A DNA stretch of 64,000 bases, taken from MGBC163016 sp964462135. GTDB taxonomy: Bacteria > Actinomycetota > Coriobacteriia > Coriobacteriales > Eggerthellaceae. The stretch spans positions 1 through 64,000 of the forward strand of contig CAYWWK010000004.1 in NCBI GenBank assembly GCA_964462135.1, in the 5' to 3' direction. Under the pieces are notes generated by a model. It ran no database searches and was not told where the DNA came from. It saw only the letters and a list, made by a program, of their open reading frames with translations. Shown piece by piece: positions 51,329 through 58,691 of the stretch (position 1 is the first letter of the stretch; each line of letters starts with the position of its first letter). The position numbers and the translations under genes are program-made.

Positions 51329-51473
51329 AAGCTCTACATCCTCTCGCCTGACAGGGTAAGAGAAATGCCTCTTATCAGATAACGAGACAAAGGCTATCAA
51401 ATACAGGCCAGGCTGGTAATTGCTTCACCGTACGAAACCGCTCCTACGACGAAGTGACTATGGATGGGAATGC

Positions 51474-51513
51474 CCTGCAAGAAGCCCATGAGACCCATGG
51501 GCTTCTTGCAGGA
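51474..51513. other. Long hairpin between module 4 ferredoxin and LuxR gene
   Basis: CCTGCAAGAAGCCCATG-agac-CCATGGGCTTCTTGCAGG, about 17 paired bases. There is no T-tract on either strand, so it is more likely an mRNA-end or processing hairpin than a classic terminator. Confidence 0.6.
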
Positions 51514-51551
51514 ACAGAGACAGGAGGACGCTTGCGGCCTCCTGGGGGTTG

Positions 51552-51968
51552 TCAGCGAGTCTTCTTCAGGTAGAGAACCGGCTGCCTCGAACGCTCCCAG
51601 GCAGGAAGCGTGGTTTCGCCATAGCCCCGCTGCAACAGTTCCTCACGCTTGCGTGACAGGCTGCTCTCGGGGTCATCGGCATCGCCAAAGAAAAGCGCGG
51701 CAGAAGGGCAGCACATCTCACAGAAGGGCAACTCGCCCTCTTGGCGCCGGTCCCCGCACATCGTGCAATCCTTGTTGAAGATGGGCATCCAGCTCAGATG
51801 AAGGTCGGGCCAGGTACCCTCCGGCTCATCAATGCGGTTGCCGCCGATCGTGCGGATGCTCACGCGATATTCATCCACATCAAGATGGTACGCCATCTTG
51901 CATGCCATGGAGCATGTCCAGCATCCTGTGCATCGGTTCAGATCTACCAGTATCGCTTGCCGTGTCAT
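51552..51968 (-). CDS. 4Fe-4S ferredoxin subunit (module 4)
   Basis: 138 residues, longer than the other three ferredoxins and divergent from them. Cluster motifs are CTGCWTCSMACKM and CTMC...CEMCCPSAALF. A C-terminal extension of about 35 charged residues (LSRKREELLQRGYGE) follows. It starts directly after the module 4 molybdoenzyme stop, so translation is coupled. Cytoplasmic. Confidence 0.9.
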   Translation of the reverse strand: MTRQAILVDLNRCTGCWTCSMACKMAYHLDVDEYRVSIRTIGGNRIDEPEGTWPDLHLSWMPIFNKDCTMCGDRRQEGELPFCEMCCPSAALFFGDADDPESSLSRKREELLQRGYGETTLPAWERSRQPVLYLKKTR

Positions 51969-54407
51969 TTAGTCCGCCTTCCTGACGTCGCAAAGAACGT
52001 CCCAAATCGTTTCGCATCCCACCACGCCGTCCAGGAATGTGAGCGCCTGAGGCACTCCCGTTTCTATGATGCGATCGAGCACGATCGGATTCCAGGTTTT
52101 GCTGATCTCGGTTATGGCGTCATAGACCCCCACATAGGAAGCAATCTCTTGGGCAGGTTCGGAGTCCTTGTATTGATCTTGGCCGTAGCAGTACCAAAGG
52201 TGGGCGGTGCCGGGCTGCACGAAGCGCGTGAAGTACACCGGGACCTTCACCACACCGCGTTCGTTGAAGATCTCCACCATGTCGCCTTCACGAATGCCGC
52301 GGGCTGCCGCGTCCTCTGGCGTCATGCCAACCGAGGGTCCCGGCCCTGCCAGCCGGTCAAGTTCGGCGATCTCGCGGAACTGCCCCTGCATGAAATACCT
52401 TGAACGGCCGATGAAGAGATGGAGGGGATAGAGAAGACGCCTCTCCTGGTTATCGATCATGGCCAGCTGTCGGTCGACCGTGCCGCCTCCGTAGATGCCA
52501 GCAAGCTCCTCGGTATAGAACTCGTAGCGCCCCGAAGGGGTACGGGGCTCATTCGATCGATAGAATTGCGCCATCTCAGGAGGGGTGTTCATGGCGATGA
52601 CCTTCTCCTTGCGGAGGCGTTCCATGGTGATGGGACTGTCGGGAGGAGCCAGCTGTGGGTCGGGAGAAGCGAAGTAGATGTCCCGCCATTCGTCCATGGT
52701 CTTGTCGAAATGCTCATCCAAACCCAAAGAGCGCGCCAGGTCAACGATGATGTCGCAGTCATCATGGGATTCCCCACGAGGAGGAATGGCTGGTTCGCAA
52801 TAGACGAGACAGTTGCCCGTTGCGGCTACGTCTTCCCTTTCGAATACGGTTGCCGCGGGCAGAACGTAGTCTGCGAAGGAGGCCGTTTCCGACATGCGGA
52901 TCTCTGAGACGACGATCAGTTCCATCTGGGGGAAGAACTGGTCACGCCACATGCCTCGCGGAGGCCAGTTGTGGACCGGATTGCCGGCGAAGTTCAGGAA
53001 AGCCCGGTATTGCTGTGCGCTTGGATCGTCGAAGGAATCCAGGATCTCCTGCATGGCGGTGTAGGTTCCCTTGAGTTCAGGCAACCCATCGATCCATACC
53101 CCCATGTTGTTGTAGCTGACCGGCCAGTTCTTCCCGCTTGCCTCGAAGGTGATCCCGGCAGCCTCGTTGTAGAGCTTGCCTGTGAGGAGGGGGAGCAGCG
53201 CGATGGCGCGGGAAACCTCGATGCTGTTCTTGTAGCGCAATCCGGCTCCCATCCAGATGAGAGCATCCTTATGGGACAGGTATTCCTCCGTGAACAGCCT
53301 GAGCGTTTCCTCATCGATGCCTGTGAAGGTTTTCTGGTATTCGGGCGTATAGGAATCGCACCGCTCACGGATGAGCAAAAGCGATGACTTGCAGGGGATT
53401 CCCTTCACTTCGACATCAGCGAAGAGATCGGCATCGATGCCTTCCATATCATGGAAATGCGGAGCCACGGGCTTCGCGCAGCCCGCCGTCTTGTCCCAGA
53501 CCATGTACCAGTCAAGGCCGCCTTCGACCACATCGGATTCGCGCAGGTACTTGCCAGTATCCTCGCGAACGAGGAAGGGGGCTCCGGTTTCCGTGAGCAG
53601 GAAATCCTCATCAAGGCGGTTCGTGTCGAAGATGATCTTGCAAACCGCGAACACGAAGGCTGCATCCGAGGCGGGATTGATGCCGATGAACTGGTTCGCG
53701 TTGGCCGCGGTTGAGTCATAGATGATGCCGATGTCAACGATCTTCACGCCAGCATCCTGCACATCGGACAGATATCGCGTCGTGTTAGCCGCACGTGTTC
53801 CACCCAAGGGGTTTGCTCCCCAGACCACGATATAGTCGGACGTGTAGATGCGGTCGTTGTTGTTCAGGAGGAGAAGGTAGTTTTCGCCTGACCATGTGGT
53901 GGGTCCGATGATGTCGCACAGGTCAATGGGTTCCTGTTCCAGCATCGTGGTGCCGAAGGCTTCGCAGAACCTGAAATTCAAGGACATCGCAAGGCCGATG
54001 TTGTAATTCGGCGTTCCGCAGGGGAAGTAGTTCTGGATGATGGAATGTGTCCCATAGCGCTCGACGATGGACTCGATCTTCTGGGATATCTCAGCATAGG
54101 CCTGATCCCAAGAGATCTCCTCCCATTTGCCTTCACCGCGTTCTCCGACGCGTTTGAGAGGATGCAGAAGGCGGTTCTCAATGAATGGGATCTTCACTGA
54201 GGCGCATCCTTTGACGCAGATGCCTGACCGATCCTTGAAGCAGCCATGAACCTGCTGACGAGGGTCTTCCTCGATATGCTTCGGGACGTGCATGGGCTCG
54301 CAGCGCTCTATCTCGCCGTTGGCATTCACGATCGTGCTCAAGATGCAGTAATCGTGACAGCCCCACCCTTGGCAGGTGGTGTAGACCATCTTCTCATCCG
54401 CTGCCAT
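51969..54407 (-). CDS. Molybdopterin oxidoreductase (module 4), divergent type
   Basis: 812 residues, no Tat signal. N-terminal cysteines for [4Fe-4S] are seen as TCQGWGCHDYC and GICVKGC, but with a longer loop and an extra cysteine (ERCEPM). It lacks the CYGPR motif of modules 1-3; the equivalent region reads EPIDLCDIIGPTTWSGEN. Other superfamily signs are WGANPLGGTRAANTTR, SETASFADYVLPAATVFERED, RTPSGRYEFYTE and MTPEDAAARGIREGD. So it is a different subfamily of unknown substrate. ATG 54407 follows GAGGAG closely. A longer frame to 54503 is not family-like. A TTCATACC-type half-site lies 43 bases upstream. Confidence 0.88.
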   Translation of the reverse strand: MAADEKMVYTTCQGWGCHDYCILSTIVNANGEIERCEPMHVPKHIEEDPRQQVHGCFKDRSGICVKGCASVKIPFIENRLLHPLKRVGERGEGKWEEISWDQAYAEISQKIESIVERYGTHSIIQNYFPCGTPNYNIGLAMSLNFRFCEAFGTTMLEQEPIDLCDIIGPTTWSGENYLLLLNNNDRIYTSDYIVVWGANPLGGTRAANTTRYLSDVQDAGVKIVDIGIIYDSTAANANQFIGINPASDAAFVFAVCKIIFDTNRLDEDFLLTETGAPFLVREDTGKYLRESDVVEGGLDWYMVWDKTAGCAKPVAPHFHDMEGIDADLFADVEVKGIPCKSSLLLIRERCDSYTPEYQKTFTGIDEETLRLFTEEYLSHKDALIWMGAGLRYKNSIEVSRAIALLPLLTGKLYNEAAGITFEASGKNWPVSYNNMGVWIDGLPELKGTYTAMQEILDSFDDPSAQQYRAFLNFAGNPVHNWPPRGMWRDQFFPQMELIVVSEIRMSETASFADYVLPAATVFEREDVAATGNCLVYCEPAIPPRGESHDDCDIIVDLARSLGLDEHFDKTMDEWRDIYFASPDPQLAPPDSPITMERLRKEKVIAMNTPPEMAQFYRSNEPRTPSGRYEFYTEELAGIYGGGTVDRQLAMIDNQERRLLYPLHLFIGRSRYFMQGQFREIAELDRLAGPGPSVGMTPEDAAARGIREGDMVEIFNERGVVKVPVYFTRFVQPGTAHLWYCYGQDQYKDSEPAQEIASYVGVYDAITEISKTWNPIVLDRIIETGVPQALTFLDGVVGCETIWDVLCDVRKAD

Positions 54408-54449
54408 AGCTCCTCGCTTTCTCTTGCGTGGCTGAAATACGCCCGTGAT

Positions 54450-54459
54450 GGTATGAAAC
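54450..54459. promoter_or_regulatory. TTTCATACC half-site upstream of module 4
   Basis: GGTATGAAAC on the plus strand, the half-site of the palindrome at 39164-39182. It is between the divergent molybdoenzyme 4 and LysR genes, where an activator or repressor site is expected. Confidence 0.45.
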
Positions 54460-54605
54460 GGGGAAGATAGGCTCAATGCAGAATGGTGCAAGATTATCAG
54501 CAAGTCATTTCCATTTTGGAAAAGACTTGTCTAGAATGCTCAGGTATCGCAAGAGGGGGCTGGGCTTCAGGGCAGCAGCCGCCAAGGCCGACCGGAGGTT
54601 GTGTC

Positions 54606-55556
54606 ATGGATGTGGGACAGATCCGCGTTCGTCAATTGCAGGAACTGACGGCACTTCTTGATCATGACAGTCTTTCCCAAGCAGCCCTGAGCCTTGATCT
54701 CACCCAGGCAACCTTGAGCAAGCACCTTCGCTCGCTCGAACAGTCGCTGGGTGCCGAACTGTTCCAGAGGGACTATCGTCTGACGCTTACGCCTGCAGGA
54801 AGAATGCTGGCAGAGGCTGCCGTGCGCATCGTCAACGACGTGAACCTCGCCGTCAGAAGCTGCCGCAAATGCGCTTTGGAAGGAGTGCGGGAGCTGCGCA
54901 TCGAGAACACGGTGGCATACTTCCTGCCACGGGTGCGCATCGATGCATTGATCGATGCGTTTCTGGACAGGCGCGATGACGTGCTGCTCCGTCACGTGCC
55001 CATCACCACCGACAGTCTCCTTGGTTCCATCTGGCACAACCTTGCCGACGCTGGCTATTGGTACGATTTCGGCGACGTGGAGGGAATCATCGCCCGACGA
55101 GAGCGTGATGGGCTGGGCCTCATACATCTTGACACGGAGCGCATGGTCGTGTGGGCTCACTCCGACCACCCCATCTTCCAGAGCAAGTCAGTGACGGCGC
55201 GCGAACTGGCGAAATGCTCGATCATGGCGATGCATCGCTATTCCCATGGTCGAAGCTACCGGATACACGCTGATCTGTTCAAGACACGTCCATTCGAAGG
55301 CCTCTCCCTCTATGAAGACGTCCGCATGGTGACGCAGTTCCTTGACTTCCTGTCGCTTGATCCTCGGGAAAGCGTCTATGTGCTTCCTGAGTCCTTCACG
55401 GAAGAGGCGGCACTCAAGCGGCGGCGTGACATGCGGTGGCGCTATCTTGATGAAGGCGAGCCATGTCAGATGTTCTTCGCCTATGATGCCCGGTCGAAGA
55501 ACGATATCGTCTTGGAGGCGGCTCTCTATCTCCAAGAGCATCTCTTCCAGGCTTGA
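54606..55556 (+). CDS. LysR-family transcriptional regulator
   Basis: 316 residues. The N-terminal winged helix-turn-helix (about 5-65) reads VRQLQELTALLDHDSLSQAA, then LTQATLSKHLRSLEQSLGAELFQRD. The effector domain follows. The ATG at 54606 has GGAGG eight bases upstream and begins right at the DNA-binding domain. It is divergent from molybdoenzyme 4 with a 198-base shared control region, the classic LysR arrangement, so it probably regulates that operon. A role for the downstream URO-D/GRE genes is also possible. Confidence 0.92.
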   Translation: MDVGQIRVRQLQELTALLDHDSLSQAALSLDLTQATLSKHLRSLEQSLGAELFQRDYRLTLTPAGRMLAEAAVRIVNDVNLAVRSCRKCALEGVRELRIENTVAYFLPRVRIDALIDAFLDRRDDVLLRHVPITTDSLLGSIWHNLADAGYWYDFGDVEGIIARRERDGLGLIHLDTERMVVWAHSDHPIFQSKSVTARELAKCSIMAMHRYSHGRSYRIHADLFKTRPFEGLSLYEDVRMVTQFLDFLSLDPRESVYVLPESFTEEAALKRRRDMRWRYLDEGEPCQMFFAYDARSKNDIVLEAALYLQEHLFQA

Positions 55557-55857
55557 TGCCACCTTTTGTCAACCTAGCCATGCGGTCGATGGAATCGGAA
55601 TAGTTGCGCCCAAAGGCTGCGCAGCCTTCGTTTCACTTCTTCCATCAATGCCATGCGCATCAGAGGAAAGCGAAGGCCCTGTCGTTTTAATACCGTTCGA
55701 CGAGGAAAGCACTTTCCTTTCATACCGCTGATCCCTTGTTGCTGCCACTTGTGCACCGTATAACGAATCTGGAGACGTCTGACTGAATCACCTGAGTCAG
55801 GGGATTTGGTCTGGTCTTGGTATTTGCCCTGCAATGCTTGTGAGAAAGGATGTAGCC
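55557..55857. other. 301-base gap between lysR and the URO-D gene
   Basis: An AAGGCTGC-GCAGCCTT hairpin at 55613-55628 followed by CGTTTCACTTCTT is a weak terminator for lysR. TTTTAATACCG near 55686 and TTTCATACC at 55718-55726 are motif copies. GAAAGGATG before 55858 is the ribosome binding site. No further gene is seen. Confidence 0.5.
55718..55726. promoter_or_regulatory. TTTCATACC motif upstream of the URO-D gene
   Basis: A direct copy of the half-site of the palindrome at 39164-39182, about 130 bases before the URO-D start. A related TTTTAATACCG lies about 30 bases upstream of it. Confidence 0.4.
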
Positions 55858-56880
55858 ATGCTGACACCTCGTGAGAATCTGCTGCAGATCATCCAAGGGG
55901 GAAAGCCGGAATACCTCATGGACCAGCGCTCGTATCTTGGTGCCGTGTTCGATCCCATCATCACCGATGCCGTGGGTTTCTGTGAGGTTGGCCAGACGAT
56001 AAAGAATGCCTGGGGCGCTACCATCACGTGGTCAGAGGGTCAGCCTGGTCCCTATCCGTCGGATACCGCTGAGACACGGGTCATCAAGGATATCGAGCAG
56101 TGGAAGGACGCGGTGATACCACCCGATCCCGCTTCGTATACCGAGGATGACTGGGCTCCCTACATGGAGGCGGCTGCAAAGGTCGATCGCTCCCAGCAGT
56201 TCGTCACCGTTGAGATGCCGCAGGGAATATTCGAGAAGATCCATTATCTGGCCGGGATGGAGGATACGCTCTGTGCATTCATGGAGTATCCCGATGAGAT
56301 GCACGAGCTGATCGATTACATGGTCGATTGGGAGCTCAAGGTCGCCCAGATCCAACTTGAGCGATTCCAGCCCGATGCACTGTTCCACGCTGACGACTTC
56401 GGCACGCAGATAGGCACCCTGTTCAGCCGTGAGGTGATGCAGGAATTCCTCGTTCCTGCCTATCAGAAGCTCTATGGTTTCTGGAAGGACAACGGTGTCC
56501 AGCTCATCGTCCATCACAACGATGCCTACAGCGCACCTTTCGTCCCTGAATTCATAGATATGGGAATCGATATCTGGCAAGGACCGGTGACGGAGAACGA
56601 CCTTCCGGCGCTCGTCAAGGAATACGGTGGCAGGATCTCGTTCCAAGGCGGTATCGACAACGGAAAGTTCGATGTCAAGGATTGGTCCTATGACAAGATC
56701 CGCGATCACGTGAAGGCGCTCGTCGAATCCACGGGCACTCTTTACATGATCCCCAGCTTCACCTCAGCGGCTCCCGGCTCCGCATTCCCGGGTGCCTACG
56801 AGGCGGCAAGCAAGGCTATTGCGGAGGTGAGTCAGGAACTCTTCGGCGCAAGTCAGCCACCGATAACACAGAAGGCATGA
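55858..56880 (+). CDS. URO-D fold (uroporphyrinogen decarboxylase / methyltransferase-like) protein
   Basis: 340 residues. The fold is that of uroporphyrinogen decarboxylase and the MtaA/MtbA/CmuA methyltransferases: LTPRENLLQIIQGGKPE start, then the strands DALFHADDFGTQIG, QLIVHHNDAYSAPF and GGRISFQGGID. Heme-pathway URO-D begins with a RPPVWxMRQAGR motif, which is absent. The zinc-binding HxC and later Cys of corrinoid methyltransferases are also absent (HHND instead). So neither standard function can be assigned. No corrinoid protein gene is nearby. ATG 55858 with GAAAGGA is preferred to 55834. It leads the group that continues with an MFS carrier and glycyl radical enzymes, so it may prepare or modify their substrate. 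Confidence 0.82.
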   Translation: MLTPRENLLQIIQGGKPEYLMDQRSYLGAVFDPIITDAVGFCEVGQTIKNAWGATITWSEGQPGPYPSDTAETRVIKDIEQWKDAVIPPDPASYTEDDWAPYMEAAAKVDRSQQFVTVEMPQGIFEKIHYLAGMEDTLCAFMEYPDEMHELIDYMVDWELKVAQIQLERFQPDALFHADDFGTQIGTLFSREVMQEFLVPAYQKLYGFWKDNGVQLIVHHNDAYSAPFVPEFIDMGIDIWQGPVTENDLPALVKEYGGRISFQGGIDNGKFDVKDWSYDKIRDHVKALVESTGTLYMIPSFTSAAPGSAFPGAYEAASKAIAEVSQELFGASQPPITQKA

Positions 56881-57246
56881 TCTGCAACGCATTGATCATC
56901 CTTGAGACCGATTCCGGAAAAGGGGAAATGGAAATCCCCAGCGCATAGGGTCATACTTCATCCTTCTAATACCAATTGACGAATGATGGGCGGGGGTTTG
57001 ATACCGCCCATCGCTTATCTTGCGACCTGGCAGCGGATATAAAAGATGATGCCGCTTTTCATACTTGCAGCTTTTCAGGTTGTTTGAATCCAATGGAAGC
57101 GAACCTTCAAGTATGAGGACGAGCGGTACGGAAAAGGTTCCAGAAGCGAAGCGGGGCGACCTGAGAGGGAAGGGGGATCAGCAGAAGGGGAGAGAGACCC
57201 GTTTGCCGATGGTTCCTATTATCAGAACCTTCAAAAGGAGGAGAGA
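56881..57246. other. 366-base leader region of the third MFS gene
   Basis: Contains a GATGGGCGG-N11-CCGCCCATC hairpin (about 56990-57013), TATAAA near 57038, and an inverted repeat TCATACTTG (57059-57067) / CAAGTATGA (57108-57116). Motif-like TCTAATACC and TTTGATACCG are also present. No coding sequence is recognised. Confidence 0.55.
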
Positions 57247-58512
57247 ATGGCTTCTACTAAAGCCTCGCCGGTGAGCATGAAGGCTGCCTTTGGTGTCATG
57301 TGCATCACCATGGTCTGCTTCACGGCTGGTGCGACCACGCCTGCCATGGGCATGCTCTTCGAGCAGTTCGCTGATCAGCCTCAATGGCTCGTGTCCCTCA
57401 TCAACACGCTGCCTTCATTGGGCACCATCATCGGCGTGCTTCTGTTCGGCACCGTGGCCAATGGCAAGGTCAAATTCAAGATGATCGCCAATGTGGGCAT
57501 GCTCTCAAGCGCCATCTTCGGCATTCTGCCTACATTCTGGAATGACTCCATCTGGGTCATCCTGCTCTGCCGTTTGATCTGCGGCTTCGGCACCGGCTTC
57601 ATCATGTCCCTGGGCGTCACCTGGTTCATGCGCATGATCCGCGACAAGGACGAGCGCGGCAAGTACCTGAGCTGGAACCAGATGTTCGGCTCTGGCGGCG
57701 GCATCATCTTCACCATGCTTGGTGGCTGGCTGGCGACCATCCAGTGGAACTACTGCTTCCTGTCCCTCGCATTCATCTTCGTCGCATGGGTCATCGTGCT
57801 CTTCTGCTTCCAGGAGCCCAAGACGGTTGAGCAGATCGTGCAGGAAGAGGGCGCGAAGAGCGCTGAGGAGTTCCAGCAGGCGAAGCGCGTGAAGCTGGGC
57901 GCAGGCGTTTGGGTTGTCATGCTGCTGTTCATGGGTTACCAGATGCTGCTCTCCCAGGGCCTCATCCTGTCCTCGGTGTTCATGGACATCAACGGTGCAG
58001 GCAATGCTGGCGATGCAGCGAACTGCCTCTCCATCTTCACGGTGTTCACCACCATCTTCTGTGCGTTCGGTGGTGCCATCCTGAAGGCCTTGGGCAAGTT
58101 CACTGACCCGCTGTTCTACTGCATCCTGGGCGTTGGCATGATCTGCCTGTTGGTGGCAGGTCCCAACACCGCTCTGTACTATGTGGCCATGGCGCTGCTC
58201 GGCATTGGTGCTTGCGTCTGCGCCTTCGTCAACTTCGAGGTCAGCCTCATCACCTCTCCCGCCGGCATGGCCTGGGCAGCCTCTTTGATGATGATCGGCA
58301 CAAACCTGGGCAACTTCCTGTCTTCGTTCCTGCTGGGTGCTCTGCAGGGCATCGGTGGCGACAACGTGTACTTCCCCGTCATCTTCGCGGCGGTTGGCTA
58401 CTTCGTGCTTGCAGCCATCTTCCTGATCTTCAACCTGACCAGCAAGGGTTGGAGGAACTACAAGGCTGACAAGCTTGATGGCTACGTGGAGGAGGCTGCT
58501 CCTCTGGAGTAA
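57247..58512 (+). CDS. MFS transporter of the glycyl radical enzyme group
   Basis: 421 residues, about 12 membrane segments. LINTLPSLGTIIGVLLFG, LCRLICGFGTGFIMSLGVTW and FGSGGGIIFTMLGGW are MFS features. It is a paralogue of the carrier at 40571, with a shared plan and similar middle loop (QEPKTVEQIVQEEGAKSAEE). AAAAGGAGG precedes the ATG. The position between the URO-D and glycyl radical genes suggests substrate uptake for that pathway. Confidence 0.9.
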   Translation: MASTKASPVSMKAAFGVMCITMVCFTAGATTPAMGMLFEQFADQPQWLVSLINTLPSLGTIIGVLLFGTVANGKVKFKMIANVGMLSSAIFGILPTFWNDSIWVILLCRLICGFGTGFIMSLGVTWFMRMIRDKDERGKYLSWNQMFGSGGGIIFTMLGGWLATIQWNYCFLSLAFIFVAWVIVLFCFQEPKTVEQIVQEEGAKSAEEFQQAKRVKLGAGVWVVMLLFMGYQMLLSQGLILSSVFMDINGAGNAGDAANCLSIFTVFTTIFCAFGGAILKALGKFTDPLFYCILGVGMICLLVAGPNTALYYVAMALLGIGACVCAFVNFEVSLITSPAGMAWAASLMMIGTNLGNFLSSFLLGALQGIGGDNVYFPVIFAAVGYFVLAAIFLIFNLTSKGWRNYKADKLDGYVEEAAPLE

Positions 58513-58542
58513 CCTGAGTTCCCGCTATATGCACCCCCTCTT

Positions 58543-58577
58543 GCGAAGCCAGAAGCCACTCCCGCTTCTAGCTTCGC
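58543..58577 (+). terminator. Hairpin between MFS and glycyl radical enzyme genes
   Basis: GCGAAGCcAGAAGC-loop-GCTTCTaGCTTCGC, 30 bases after the MFS stop. No T-tract, so partial termination or processing is possible. Confidence 0.5.
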
Positions 58578-58613
58578 TGCATTCAGGTCTCTTAAGCGAA
58601 GCGTCTTGTCAGA

Positions 58614-58663
58614 GCCTGTCTGACCTGCGGTGGCGTCAGTGATGCTGACCGCGCAGATCAGGC
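58614..58663 (+). promoter_or_regulatory. Structured leader of glycyl radical enzyme 1
   Basis: Nested pairing GCCTG...CAGGC, CTGCGGT...ACCGCGCAG and GTCAG...CTGAC gives a long stem ending about 15 bases before the AAAGGAG site of the gene. It could be a regulatory or stabilising 5' structure. It matches no riboswitch class known to me. Confidence 0.4.
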
Positions 58664-58691
58664 AAGGCTTTCAATGAAAGGAGAAGCTCCC

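Noticed and set aside
55858..56880. Annotation as hemE, uroporphyrinogen decarboxylase of heme synthesis
   Set aside because: The substrate-binding N-terminal motif is missing and no heme genes are nearby. Only the fold is shared.
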